A stretch of 64,000 bases of DNA from Manduca sexta (GCF_014839805.1 NC_051124.1:3224001-3288000); one strand, 5' to 3'; positions 49,601 to 59,030 are shown, numbered from the stretch's first letter. Notes: generated by a model from the sequence alone, not told the origin. Program-made: numbers and translations.

Positions 49601-52567
49601 TCTATTTCTTACTGATAGGTTAAAGTCGAGCAATAGGATATCTTATCGCGAGCAGGATGAGAACTGACGTTCGTTTCTTAATTTGTAATATTTACCTGTA
49701 GAACATATTTGTCGTACGAGGAAATTAGTAGAGAAAATGTACTCATGTCTCCATTGCTGTTTTCTTTCTGTAAACTGAGGTGTCCTGAAAATTATTGAAA
49801 ATTCATTAACTTTTACATTCATATTAGCTTATTTTTTTTTTATTAAGTCCTACATTTATATTACCTTAAATTTTTTGAATTTTTACTAAGAAATATTTAT
49901 GTGCATTTACTTAAGCTTAAATTATAATTATTTTTAACATTTTCTATTTTGTACGACAAACTAGATATTTCCACAAAACTTTTATAATAAGGACGCTTAT
50001 TGTATTTTATATTTTTCAATTACTAAATTAAAAAAAAAATATTTTGTAAAGAAATCAAAAATATTACTTACATGAAATACTATATGAATTACATTAAAAA
50101 GTACTGCCAGTAAGTGGAGTGGGGTCCAATAGAATGTCGACTGACAAGAGATGATTACCCCTGGGCAGTTGACACAATTATGCCGGCCTATTGGAAGCGG
50201 ATATACACAGGTTGATCCCGGAACACGACACACGTGAGCCACTATGGCGGGTTTTAACACCTTGTGTACGGTGGTCGCTATCCAGGCAGATATAAAATCT
50301 TACCACCAGCATCAAGAACTCAGCAAAACTTTATGAAATATAATAAGTACCATTAGCAGTGCCAGCTTTTCCATAATATAGAGCCCATTGGAAATCCTTT
50401 GTACAAGGGCTGATCGTGATGAACACAATGGCTTGTGATATCGAAGACGTATTCAACTCCAAACTGAAATAAATTAATCCAATTAAAAAAAAAATCAACC
50501 GCCTTCAAAAGGCACTTCAAAACAATAATTTAACATAATTACAATTATACATTGTTTTCGTATATTTGTTCATGTATTTATCTAGCATAGGTAGCAATAA
50601 AAAATACACATCGAATTGAGAGCTTCCCTCTTTTTTGAAGTGGATTTACAAAGAAAAAGTGCCTTACTCATAAACGTAGTATACAACGTAACTAATCGCC
50701 GTTTTCATTTAACGATTGCTTTAGATAATAGCCGATTCAATTATGGAAATATTTCGATAAACGGTAAAAATTATCGTGTTTATTTTCCGATAAAAACCGT
50801 TCACAGAATAAAAAAAAAGTTAAACCAGAAAAACTTTTTCATGTGTGCGGAGTCGCGGGCAAAAACTAGTAGATATATAATAATTGAATAAACTACATAC
50901 TTTTAAACTTAAACGAAAATAAATATCAATTATTTACTTTAATTAATAACAATCTTTCAATGTGATGATTTTTAAAACGACATCATCATAACAGCGTTGC
51001 TTAATCCATTATAATATTACCGAATACTACGTAAAATAAAATCATTTGGAAACCCCTTGAACTCTAAATCAAGCGAATTATGAATGAACTACAACGTAAT
51101 ATATATGAATAGGTTATTTTTTTTACTTCCTGCATTTACTATTTATTAAGGATGATTCATGCAGACCTTGATACTGATTTAATATATACGTTCATACATA
51201 TCCTTTAACGTCATATTCAGGTGTTTGGTATTAAATTTTGTAATTTTGTTCAAGTAAGTAATCCCACAAAAAATGTTGCAGGAAATCGAACCTCGACCTA
51301 AATCTTACATTGCCCCTTTTAATCTAACCATTTTATTACTTTCATAGTTAATTCATACACAAGGCGCATACAAAATCGATTTGTTATAATTTAAAAATCG
51401 ATTCTTTTAACCCACTAAACGTATTAGGATTTTTTTTTAAATTTAGAACCCTAAAGACGAACTAATGTAGTCTTTATTATGAGTTTTTAATATTGCGTAC
51501 ATTTTCAATAATAGACTCATTCAACATTAAGTGACGTTTCACAATCAATTTGAATGAACATATAACACGTTACAGTGCCAAAAGACAACTTAACTGTATA
51601 TAATTGAAAATCGATTCTATCGCGTTTAATTCTAAGATCGATTTTTTCATAAATCGATATCCCAACACCACATTACACTTGGATATTTATGACCGTGCGT
51701 GTGATTGCGTGTGACACCTGACAAAGCATGAACTACTGTGTTTATTGGACGTTAAGTGCACACACATAAACAGCATATATCATGTTTTTAATGATCGACA
51801 TTCGATCGTAATGTATCGGTAATCTATATGATACTAGAAAATCGATTTTATTTATCCAATACGGCTACTTATTTGGAGCTAAGGTGAGATTTTGAAAAAT
51901 CGATTAGTCATGTCAGAATACAAACGTTACTATAAAGTTCGTATTTAGAAAAATATTGTGCAATTTGAGAGGATGTAGTATTGTGTCTTGTTCTCTATAA
52001 TAATAATATCATTTCTGGCAGGATGGAGCCAAAAGTGGATTATCCGTCCGACGACATCTAACAGCATTTTTATTTTTATTTTATTTAATTAAATTAAGAC
52101 GCAAAACAGATTACAATCAAAACTATAGCAAATTATAAAATATACAAGCATAAAAACTAGAATGTATTCCTAAACATCGCGCTCTTAGGCTAGTTAATTA
52201 CTTAAAATGCGGACTAAGATAAATTAAAACTATTGAGCATTGCTTTTTATTTAGAATCTTAGCATAAGCAATTATTGACGAAAAATTCCTTAATTCAATA
52301 AAAACATCATTGTTGTTTAATTTTCATGTACACACAGTAAAATAATTAACTGATAAACACCAGAAAAAAAGCTTACCTCCTCGTCTCCCCCTCTTTTAAT
52401 CTATAAACAGTTTGGTTGTCCGTCGGCAGCCATTCCACGTGCCTGGATTCTGGCCTCGTCACCAGGACGGTTGGTGACGCATACCCTGCCCCAGCAGCAT
52501 GGAGTACCAGCAACGCAGCCAGTCTTGTGGTGAATATGCTCAGTTTTCTGCTGAAGAAAATTACCAT
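31470..52567 (-). CDS. nord: NDNF/Nord orthologue, secreted Fn-III protein (12 exons, 564 aa)
   Basis: Twelve coding exons (191, 113, 89, 119, 248, 95, 159, 112, 170, 149, 108 and 142 bp from the start) total 1695 bp, i.e. 564 residues plus stop. All phases agree, and the length is close to the ~570 residues of vertebrate NDNF. Residues ~1-30 form a signal peptide (hydrophobic RLAALLVLHAAGAGYA). An N-terminal domain has the ITISPC motif near residue 84. Fn-III modules follow: NWDPS, SYCVV and NLDPSTMYYVSVF mark the first; LWLTVTTCGG the middle; and a C-terminal module ends GGLKAGRKYAIQV. At least six N-x-S/T sequons fit secretion. Vertebrate NDNF is a secreted neurotrophic glycoprotein. Drosophila Nord is a Hedgehog-induced secreted protein that modulates BMP (Dpp/Gbb) signalling. 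Intron 4 is 13.6 kb. An untranslated 5' exon may lie upstream. Confidence 0.9.
31846..32112. mobile_element. MITE family E, complete copy
   Basis: Long inverted ends: CCCCCTTATTCATAAATGTT at the left and the complement of its partner (AACGATTATGAACAAGGGGG) at the right, with paired GATAACAAGTCTGTTT-type blocks inside. It lies wholly within the last nord intron (31612-32184). Confidence 0.8.
32185..32292 (-). CDS. nord: nord exon 11
   Basis: Acceptor CCCTTTCAG|A; 35 codons beginning YCTTVRE and ending CLNQTQRT; donor GACTGC|GTAAGT. A second frame is also open across the exon, but only this one connects to the Fn-III end in exon 12. Confidence 0.82.
32658..32806 (-). CDS. nord: nord exon 10 (GC donor)
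   Basis: Acceptor TTGTTTTAG|GTA; 49 codons with WGINTPELLGDGAIVREL and SCKSVDIAFLP. The only phase-compatible donor is ATAAG|GCAAGT, the classic GC-AG donor context. Using the nearby GTAAAG instead would throw exons 11 and 12 out of the Fn-III frame. Confidence 0.82.
33254..33423 (-). CDS. nord: nord exon 9
   Basis: Acceptor AAAATTACAG|AT; 56 codons from PHAKFFVAAP to RDGAVNVE; donor GTAGAG|GTTAGT. Confidence 0.86.
33778..33889 (-). CDS. nord: nord exon 8
   Basis: Acceptor TTATGGCAG|GCT; 37 codons with GGLWLTVTTCGGSVDVEVLV; donor TATTG|GTAAGT. The strand-Cys-strand pattern matches the middle NDNF module. Confidence 0.88.
34063..34221 (-). CDS. nord: nord exon 7
   Basis: Acceptor CTTTTTCAG|ATG; 53 codons starting MYYVSVFGVAR (end of Fn-III 1) and ending GKSVYYFK; donor TTTAAA|GTAAGT. 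The leading ATG is internal, not a start. Confidence 0.88.
34483..34577 (-). CDS. nord: nord exon 6
   Basis: Acceptor TTTTTAAAG|GT; 31 codons with VIACVGERTHHLIENLDPST; donor TACG|GTAGGT. Confidence 0.88.
35011..35258 (-). CDS. nord: nord exon 5
   Basis: Acceptor CCGTTCCAG|T; 82 codons with TSYCVVASHRKNYTSLCAA, then a polar linker ending VYRRKKF; donor TTTG|GTGAGT. The YCVV...SLC pair is the conserved Fn-III core of NDNF. Confidence 0.88.
36450..36570 (+). repeat. Repeat family G
   Basis: Shares TTTACGCGAATGTTAGACAA-like, GGATTTTAACGCGGTTTTAA and TTTTCTCCCGACGTTTCGAA blocks with 45296-45450 and, weakly, 4545-4640. A very common insect interspersed repeat of uncertain class. Confidence 0.6.
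36854..36880. repeat. (GAT)n microsatellite
   Basis: About nine GAT units with one GAC interruption. Confidence 0.9.
37013..37203 (+). repeat. Interspersed repeat family D
   Basis: TGTAGCCAGTGTAACTACTG through GCTTACCATCAGGCAAACGG to a TTCAAAGCAATAAAAAAAA tail. The 3' end resembles LINE-mobilised SINEs. Confidence 0.75.
38362..38686 (+). mobile_element. SINE family B, complete copy with tRNA-like head
   Basis: Starts GCGGCGATAGCCTAGTTGG (A-box-like) and has GGTTCAAATCCC (B box) ~50 bp on, then the family body and a GGGCTGATATTATATATTAT tail. This is the reference copy for the family in this window. Confidence 0.85.
38890..39054 (-). other. Unassigned coding-like fragment
   Basis: A minus-strand frame stays open for ~54 codons and has protein-like composition, including VPKFVKIFGCLLEVDAEKAE and WIWRKLDTLIDHVLN before TAA. 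I recognise no family and see no start or splice site. It may be a decayed transposon or retrocopy piece. Confidence 0.25.
39121..39275. repeat. Left subterminal GGTCTT/AAGACC array
   Basis: Repeated GGTCTT hexamers switch strand near 39163 to repeated AAGACC units (CAAGACCAAGACCAAGAACA), so the array is itself an inverted repeat. Probably transposase-binding subterminal repeats. Confidence 0.85.
39910..40010. repeat. 25-bp tandem repeat with palindromic core
   Basis: Units CCATTGGGAAATCCCAAATG plus five bases start at 39910, 39935 and 39960, with a diverged fourth. The core TTGGGAAATCCCAA is a near-palindrome resembling an NF-kB-type site (GGGAAATCCC). Confidence 0.9.
40139..40205 (-). repeat. 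tRNA-like SINE head
   Basis: On the minus strand TGGACCAGTGGTAACG fits an A box, and GAGTTCGAGCCCAAC fits a B box ~45 bp later. There is no convincing acceptor stem, so it is a tRNA-derived relic, not a tRNA gene. Confidence 0.5.
40359..40505. repeat. 71-bp tandem duplication
   Basis: TTGGGATTTCCCACTT recurs at 40359 and 40430, followed each time by CCCACTC..CCCAATT.GGAAAT and AATAATTTTTCATTTTTACT. Confidence 0.85.
40875..41010. repeat. Right subterminal AAGACC array
   Basis: At least three blocks of CAAGACCAAGACCAAGA separated by short unique spacers. The mirror of the left array. Confidence 0.88.
41382..41484 (-). mobile_element. SINE family B, 5'-truncated, with target duplication
   Basis: A short reverse-orientation 3' fragment (ATATCAGCCCCTATATTATA ... 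GGGATTAGGCCTTAGTCCAC). It is flanked by the direct repeat GGTGCCAGTAT at 41371-41381 and 41485-41495, an 11-bp duplication as expected for LINE-driven insertion. Confidence 0.88.
42398..42518. mobile_element. MITE family E, half element
   Basis: GATAAACAAAACTGAGAAAC, AGACTTGTTATCACAGCAAT and the GTCTATGAAAAAGGGGG end match the right half of 31846-32112. Confidence 0.75.
42670..42902 (-). repeat. Interspersed repeat family A, copy 3
   Basis: Reverse-orientation copy, from AAAGTGACCCCACTGTACCT to ATATATCCTACCACCAGC. Confidence 0.8.
42956..44261 (+). mobile_element. maT-type mariner element (DD37D), 1306 bp
   Basis: The left terminus CTTAGTCTGGCCATAAATAC and the complement of the right terminus CCTAGTCTTGCCATAAATAT form ~26-bp imperfect TIRs. 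TA dinucleotides flank both ends (42954-42955, 44262-44263). The interior encodes a near-intact transposase. The size and TIR layout fit the maT clade of Tc1/mariner elements known from Lepidoptera. Confidence 0.9.
43098..44137 (+). pseudogene. maT transposase, single frameshift near the C-terminus
   Basis: The frame opens at ATG 43098 (MVWGDKENR); an in-frame ATG at 43044 lies in the 5' UTR. An N-terminal helix-turn-helix region with the RSGRPRSVRTKK linker precedes the DDE/D domain. The catalytic Asp residues are D151 (LFTDEKIF), D247 (QQDSAPGH) and D285 (NPLDYDLW), with 37 residues between the last two, the DD37D signature of maT. After residue ~304 one base appears to be missing: the frame stops at 44016-44018, while the remaining ~40 codons of the family C-terminus continue in another frame to TAA at 44135-44137. 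The catalytic core is complete, so decay is recent. Whether the truncated product is active cannot be judged. Confidence 0.9.
44737..44885 (+). mobile_element. SINE family C, partial
   Basis: A GGGTTCGATCCTCGGGTC B-box region, then TGAAGTCTGGAATTTGTAAC and GGCTCGTCCCCTATCACAT as in the copy at 30697. Confidence 0.65.
45296..45450 (+). repeat. Repeat family G
   Basis: TTTACGCGAATAGACATTGT, TTATTTTCTCCCGATGTTTT and GGTCACGGAGGGAGCGAG blocks match the copy at 36450. Confidence 0.6.
47430..47845 (+). mobile_element. LINE 3' end (endonuclease-reverse transcriptase type)
   Basis: The broken-frame translation shows YGAETW, LKWQWAGH, EWRP-like and GRGLCPAVD pieces in the order typical of the RT C-terminus and tail of this insect LINE group, ending in the short GATGATGATGA tail after CTGTAACGGACT. 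Multiple stops; inactive. Confidence 0.7.
48878..48996 (-). CDS. nord: nord exon 4
   Basis: Acceptor TTATTTTCTGCAG|TTG; 39 codons, GC-rich and Arg-rich, ending LAANWDP; donor CCCAG|GTGATT. The W-x-P-S motif begins the first Fn-III module and continues into exon 5. A different frame here is open from 49066 but is a shadow. Confidence 0.8.
49162..49495 (+). mobile_element. Jockey/CR1-like LINE 3' end
   Basis: Encodes the conserved RSFLPRTCALWNELPSTVF motif of the extreme RT C-terminus, then GRQRLGCTRSAADIHGQR and a stop, followed by a 3' UTR with ACTTACCATCTGATGGGC and AATAAAGG. It lies in the nord intron between exons 4 and 3, on the opposite strand. Confidence 0.75.
49696..49784 (-). CDS. 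nord: nord exon 3
   Basis: Acceptor ATAATTTTCAG|GA; 29 codons including STFSLLISSYDKYVLQ; donor CTACAG|GTAAAT. Enters in phase 1, leaves in phase 0. Confidence 0.8.
50109..50310 (-). repeat. Interspersed repeat family A, copy 4
   Basis: Reverse copy in nord intron 2, ending only 40 bp from the donor of exon 2. Confidence 0.75.
50351..50463 (-). CDS. nord: nord exon 2
   Basis: Acceptor TTATTTCAG|T; 37 codons beginning LELNTSSISQAIVFITISPC; donor AATG|GTACTT (weak, but the only GT in place). The SPC...WAL pattern matches the NDNF N-terminal domain. Confidence 0.8.
50600..50869 (+). mobile_element. Helitron 3' fragment
   Basis: GTGCGGAGTCGCGGGCAAAAACTAG followed by T is the hairpin-plus-CTAG 3' terminus, close to that at 25822. 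The 5' extent is uncertain. It lies in nord intron 1. Confidence 0.6.
52377..52567 (-). CDS. nord: nord exon 1: start and signal peptide
   Basis: ATG at 52565-52567, 63 codons plus two bases, donor AGGAG|GTAAGC. It encodes the signal peptide and the segment VEWLPTDNQTVYRLKEGET. Phase 2 at its end matches exon 2. Confidence 0.8.
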
Positions 52568-55206
52568 AAGAATATGATGAATTTGGCAATTAATAATGAA
52601 TTTTTAATGCAGTTTGAAATCATATTACTTTATAAAAGTCATGAAATACGATGCAATAGCGACAGTTCAAGATTTGTTTACGTTTTGGTTCTTCCATAAT
52701 TTTTTGGACGATCGGCTTTGAGACATCTTCAAGAGTGTAACAAAAGCAACGTAAAATATACTTCTTGAAATTGTGTGTCAATCTGAATCACGATTTGTCG
52801 CCATTTTCAATTCAAAATTCCAATCGCTTTTTCAGATCTATCTCACAAAAGTTTTATTTTGACATACTTAAAAATTACCTAATTTGAATGGTTCGTCTCG
52901 GAAAAATTTGAGATTTAGATCGTTTATTGAGAACAGCTGTTAGTTTTTTATTTAAATCATACTGATAAGATTCCGGGTCAGTACATAACGTTACCTCGTT
53001 CTAAATATTGTAACAAACTTTCAGTTTAATTACCGCGAAGAGAAAAATTACTTCGCAACGTAATACCTTGATAAATGAACCAGTGAAAGTAACCACGTCT
53101 TTCAATGAATGTCTATCAGAATACGAAAATTACGAAGAACTTCCTAAAGATTCAAGAAAATTAGCAACAACGACTAACAGCGGGAAGAGAAAACATAATT
53201 ACACAAGAAAAGTGAAAGGAACTAATATGTAGATGATCCAATCAACATTAATATAGAAAATGATGTTATGCGTTTCAAATACATGATTAGGTGTCACTTA
53301 AATTAGATCAATTAATTATACGGTGCCGTAAAGCGGTCACTTATCGTAATAGCCGAGGCCTAGTTTGAATTCGGACATACACTAATGGCGCTTGTAACTA
53401 ATAATTTATTGGGTCGCATTTATTTTGACAGTTTCTATTAACAGTATCTCAGTTTGATACCCTAAATTTTACAAAATAGGACTTAAAAGTTTGTGAAAAG
53501 ACAGTTATTGCGGGCTTGTGAATGTATTTAATTCCGAAATATTATTTATTAACCAGATGGACTTGATTGAAATTTCTAGTATAGAAAGAGATTTTACTAA
53601 AGGCTTAAGTAGTAAATAAACTCTATGCTTCCATTTGAAATTCAATGATGCATTTAAACATTTAAAAATATCAAAGTGATATTGATGATTTTATTTTACA
53701 AGTGAGTTTGAAAACTTAAGAGTTGTTTCAACAAAAGATCTCAATTACAAAAATATATAAAGCATTATTCCCACTAATACCACCCAGAAACCCTAAACTT
53801 ATACACATCATCACATAACTACGCCGTGATTTATAGTTTACGTTATAGTAACACGAAACAATGCACTTTTGCGGTTAGACCAGGCGAATTTATGGTCATT
53901 TCGCCATACGAGACGTCGAACTGGCTTCTTACGCGGGGCTTTAAATAAAAACAAAACACACGCACGGTTTATTGTACTCAACTTCTGCATGTACGTGACT
54001 TTAGAAAAAAAAAAAAATTGTACATGCTTCATTAATAAGTAATTTGAGTTTGTTTTGTGTTCAGTTTTTGTATTTTGATTATGTTATTATGTTGTATGTG
54101 ATATTTTAACACAATTCGATACGATAATAAATCATGAATCTTTCACCGGAAATCGAAAATATTGTGCAATAACATTTTCGTTTTGTATTTGTACCGTGAA
54201 CGTCTGGATACGTCAATAACCTCTATAAACGCCCTCTCTTAAAATGCATATTTTTTTTTATTTTAAAAATTTTGGTAATTTAAAGATAAATGAATTTTGA
54301 ACGGTGAATAGCATATTTGATATGATAGATTACTCATCAGCGGGTGTTCGTCTAACGAATACGAAGTTTTGTAAGGAGTACGCGGAGGTGACCATTCATT
54401 GAAACACGGAGTTACATAATCTATTTATTGTACTCGACAGTTGTACATGGAGTGTCTTTAGTCTAGCGCAACTGACTTTTATATTCTACACATACAGGTA
54501 AAGTACACTAGTACAGTCCCATACAACCGCTATAGTTTCATCGATAGAGAAATTGAGTGTAGTAAAACCTTTATCAGATCCATACAGATAAATGATAAGA
54601 GCTGGTTGGTGTATGGCAAAATATAACGACTAATACACACCAAAAAAAATTAGTAAAGTAAATTTTGAAATCATATAACTACCATTCATAATTAAAAAAA
54701 TACTTTAATTGTTAATTGATTGGGTGGCCACTCATCAACGTGAGCAGTAAGTTTAATTGCCATCGAAAGCAATAAAACAAAGAATTTACACACAAAACTA
54801 GCAAAATCAACCTCGCCCTTGATCTTACACACCAACGTACAATCACGTCAAATATAAAACACGGACGTATTAGCACGTCACACCACAAATCCCGCTAAAC
54901 ACAAGCGTCAGTTACACGTGCCAAGACAATTGCCACGAGGTGACCTCATTTCAATTTTTGACCGCAATATATGGCAAAATCCGTATCAACTCGTTAAAGT
55001 GTTACCTGCTGCATAATATACCCATTTGGCGTATAATCTATTTATAGCAAGTGACATGTCTTTTTTAACACATCCTGTATAGTTTCAGCGTTTGAAATGG
55101 TAATTGGATGCATTTTGGTTTTCAAAGTTTGACTGATTGTTGCGTTCTTTCTAGATTTGTGTTAGATCGTTTCCGTTAATCTAGGTAGGTGGTAACGTGA
55201 TCTTCA
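52568..55206. other. 5' flank of nord, non-coding
   Basis: No coding exon or repeat family recognised. It should hold the nord promoter and any untranslated exon, neither of which I can place. Confidence 0.4.
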
Positions 55207-55211
55207 TAACC

Positions 55212-55404
55212 GGAATGGGGTCCAATAGAACGACTGATGAGAGATGATTACCCCTCGGCAGTCGAAACAATTATGCCGGTCTGTTGGAACCTGATATACA
55301 CAGGCTGATCTCGGAACGCGACACACTTACGTGGGCCACTATGGCGGGTTTAACTTTTACACGATGTTCGCTATCTGGGATATAAAATATATCCTACCAC
55401 CAGC
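55212..55404 (-). repeat. Interspersed repeat family A, copy 5
   Basis: Reverse copy with small deletions, from ATGGGGTCCAATAGAACGAC to ATATCCTACCACCAGC. Confidence 0.75.
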
Positions 55405-55548
55405 AAAATACATATACCTAAGATATACATGAAACAGAAAACTAGACAAGTTTTCTCATCATCTGACAAAGATAACAGTGGTAGGTCACCGAACAAAAAA
55501 GAAAACAAACCCACATCACTTATCGAAGAGGTATGCAGAGACGCAACC

Positions 55549-55748
55549 AGGGCATCCACTTTTCGCCAAGTGTGTTCCGTCCCATGATGTGATAGGGGGC
55601 GAGACTATCGCAATATCGGGCACAAATTCTCCGGGTTGATATTGGACAGAAAAACCCAAATAGCACTTAACCGACCCGGGATTCGAACCCAGGACCTCTA
55701 AATGCTGTCATACCGCGCATGCAGTACTAGGCCACCGTGGCAGTCAAA
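55549..55748 (-). mobile_element. SINE family C, near complete, reverse
   Basis: The minus strand reads GCCACGGTGGCCTAGTACTG (A-box-like), GGTTCGAATCCCGGGTCGG (B box), then the family body. Confidence 0.75.
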
Positions 55749-56147
55749 AAAACCCGATCCATTAACAAAGTAAACATTAAATCTTATTAGATAAGGTTTT
55801 ACAGCGCACTTATCAGGGATAGTAAATAATTTTAAATTACAATTTTATTCACATAATTAACCTTTGGCTGGGACGGGACTATTAAAGTGCTATAAAACGA
55901 CCCACCGCCGCTTCCCGGTTTTGCAAACAATTTATACTAGGATTAATCTAGTGACGGGGTACTTCGAAATACCTTAATATTGGATCTAGTTGGACCAGAT
56001 ATGGGTAATAAACTTTTATGTTATTATTTTATAGCAATAGATATCTATACGCCTTTAATCCCCAGGGTAGGCAGAGGTGAAGCTGGTGAATCCACTTTTC
56101 GTCTGATCATCTGATACGGGGTTAACCTATATCATCACAAATTCCAT

Positions 56148-56342
56148 TGTAGCCAGTGTAACTACTGGACATAATGAGATTTAACATCTCATGTCTCAAG
56201 ATGGCGAGCGCGGTGGAATACCAAACAATACTTTGTAATTCAAGGTGTTCGATGGTGTTTCTACTGTTTATGGGCGGTCGTATCGCTTACCATCAGGCGA
56301 ACGACAAGCTCGTCTCGTCATTTAAAGCAATAAAAAAAAAAA
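56148..56342 (+). repeat. Interspersed repeat family D
   Basis: TGTAGCCAGTGTAACTACTG to CATTTAAAGCAATAAAAAAA; nearly identical to 37013-37203. Confidence 0.8.
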
Positions 56343-56460
56343 CCCAGACTCTAGGCTAATACTGAGTACAAAAACCCAATATCACTTCGCCAGGGACGTA
56401 ACCCAAGACATCAGCACTGCAGTCGTACCATAATACAACGACACCACAGAGGCAGTCAGG
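56343..56460 (-). mobile_element. SINE family C, fragment, directly abutting family D
   Basis: A reverse copy with a degraded B box (complement of TTACGTCCCTGGC). It adjoins the A-rich tail of the preceding repeat, so one probably inserted at the other's tail. Confidence 0.6.
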
Positions 56461-56492
56461 CAGGTATCTAACGTGTTTATAATATATTTATA

Positions 56493-56790
56493 ATACCAGC
56501 CCTGTATTATATATTGCCTATTTCTTCCTCTACTACTGATATGGTTTACGCCTTAATCCATCACGCTGGCATAGTTTGAGGCTGACAAAATTCCCTTACC
56601 TTAGAAATTGTCATGGAGAATTCTCAGTTATATGTGTTACCTTATGATGTTTTCCTTCAAGTGGATGATAATTATATGCAATATCTTTATTAAATTTGAA
56701 AAAGTCACAGGTGTGTGCCTTGGATTTTGAACTGCAGACATTTCATTCGGCAGTCCTTCCCATTTCAATTAGACCGTCGTTCAGTTTTCG
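56493..56790 (-). mobile_element. SINE family B, reverse, diverged
   Basis: The tail is ATACCAGCCCTGTATTATAT at the left. The degraded B box and head (GAACTGCAGACATTTCATTC, GGCAGTCCTTCCCATT) are at the right. Confidence 0.75.
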
Positions 56791-57845
56791 TGGGTATTTA
56801 CAATTTACGTGATAGTTTTGAATGGGTCCAAAACTACATACCAATTCTTAAGCATAAATAGATATTTCACATAAATTGTCTGTCCGATCTCAGAACCGGC
56901 AAATTAAAATCAAGAATCGAAACTTCACCCTCGTTCATCCGCGCCACAAAGACCTTGCAATTATAAAAGGCCACGAGACCACAACATTCCTCAAGTCCTG
57001 TAAATACCATTCGAGATTATTGGCCATAATTCCATCAAGTGGTCGTTCTGACACGTCCATTTCTGTCCCGTTTAGGACGTTTACCCTTTATTTATTGGTT
57101 GTAAAATATTCGACAATAGAACAAGTCATTGTATTAACATGAATTTACTGGATTATGACGATTTTAAGAGCTAATTTACGAGCATACCTTCATTATGTAT
57201 TGGTATTCGACAGTGAAATACATGTGGTTGATAATGATGGAAGAAGAAGGAAAGATTTATTGCTGGGACAAATATAAAAATGTATAACAAAAAACAGCAT
57301 ATATTGTACCAATAGGAGCTCTCATTCAGCTCCTTATTGCAGTAGAATCTCACTATAGCAGCGCTGATATTCGATAAGCCCAGTTGACATACGGAGACTA
57401 AATCGATATAGTATGTATAAACTTATAATAAAATCTCTTTGGCTGTACCATTTGTGTCTGGCTGGATTTGATGCGATTAAAAAGATTACATTTCAAAAAA
57501 AGAACAAAATTAGTAAAATGTTATCAGCTATGTTTCTTTTATTTTGATTGCTGTCAAAACGAGTGAATGTAATGAAGAAATTATATTAAACATTTTAAAA
57601 TTTTATAATATTATACATATATTAAAATTACTTATACATAACATAAATAAGTATTATACAAAAAAAATCTCTCTTTCTCATACTTAAATGGTAACGCGAC
57701 AATCCAAAAGATAATGTTTCCTCGGCCCATTAATGTTATACATAGGTAGAGGACTAAAAGATATTTAAACCCTCTTACTGATAAAGAAGACCTATTCCTA
57801 ACAGTGGGATAATATAAATACAATGCTGGTGGTAATATAATTTTT
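56791..57845. other. Non-coding interval
   Basis: An 88-codon plus-strand ORF at 56876-57142 shows no family resemblance or splice context. Nothing else is recognised. Confidence 0.35.
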
Positions 57846-58072
57846 GCTGGTGGAAGGATATATTTTTTATCGGCCCGGATAACGACCACCGTAAACAAGA
57901 GTTCAAACCCTTCATAGCGGCCCACGTAAGTGTCAGATTACGGGATCAGCCTGTGTATATCCAACGCCAACATGCCGGCATAATTATGTCGACTGTCGAG
58001 GGGTAATCATCTCTCGTTAGTCGACATTCTATTGGATCCCACTCTTACCATCAGGTGCAGTAGGGTCACTTT
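57846..58072 (+). repeat. Interspersed repeat family A, copy 6
   Basis: From CTGGTGGAAGGATATATTTT to CTTACCATCAGGTGCAGTAG; the clearest copy of the 3' end. Confidence 0.8.
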
Positions 58073-58421
58073 CCTGCTGATTACTTGAAGACTAAAACTA
58101 TGCAGTCACATTTAATCAAGTATCGTATGAAGGCGAGTTTATTGCCATATAAGGCATAAATTCCAATTCAAATTAACCTAGGTTTTTAATCATTATTTCT
58201 AACGGAGCGCTCGATCTCCTCGAATCCAGAATAGCATTGAATAGCTTAGTACGTTTCTGCTGAACCAATAAAGGTATTTTAAAGATGATGAGAGCTTTTT
58301 TTATGTTCAAAGTATTATTTAGTATTGATTGCATTTATATGAAATTAGAAGAAACTAAAAATAATCTAGTCTAATGCAAATATATAAAAAATTATATTAT
58401 TGATAAATAATTCGCAAAAAA

Positions 58422-58726
58422 AGCGGCGATAGCCCAGTTGCGTGTGAACCGGACTGCTAAGACGAATGTCCGCCGTTTCGAATCCGAAGGGCACACCCCT
58501 TAGAGTTTTCTAAAATTATTCATGAATTATCGCTTGCTTTAACGGTGAAGGAAAACATCGTGAGGGAACCTGCATACCTGAGAAGTTCTCTATAGGAATT
58601 TTGAGGATGTATGAAGTCTACCAATCCGAAGTAGGCCAGCGGGGTGGACTAAGGCCTAATCCCTCTCATTAGTAGAGGAGGCCCGTGCTCAGCAGTGAAA
58701 CAGTATACAGGGCTGATATTATATAA
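58422..58726 (+). mobile_element. SINE family B, complete copy
   Basis: GCGGCGATAGCCCAGTTGCG head, a decayed B box (GTTTCGAATCCG), the family body and a CAGGGCTGATATTATATAAT tail. Confidence 0.85.
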
Positions 58727-58869
58727 TTTGCAAAGACAATACAATCATACCTACCTATACTTCACGATCATTGTCCTAAACTCCCAATAAAGCCTCCGTA
58801 AATTCAATTATAGGCATGATACAAGATAAAACATGCGCCTTAACAGTTAACGACTGTACCGATCAGAGG

Positions 58870-59030
58870 TAGCGATCGTGAAAATATAAAATTAAGATCA
58901 TCCTGGAATGTGAAGGAGTAGCTGCGCAACGGGCAAAAATCCTCGATTCGCCGGGGTCACTCCGAGAAGCCTGTGGAGACACCAGGAAGATCCTGCGCTT
59001 CTTGACGGAGTTAGGCTGGCTTGCTTTGTA
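58870..59030 (+). mobile_element. LINE C-terminal remnant
   Basis: The plus-strand translation IILECEGVAAQRAKILDSPG followed by SLREACGDTRKILRFLTELG matches the C-terminal tail seen in many insect non-LTR polyproteins (H..LEC...A..R...G....V......L..FL...GW). Confidence 0.55.
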
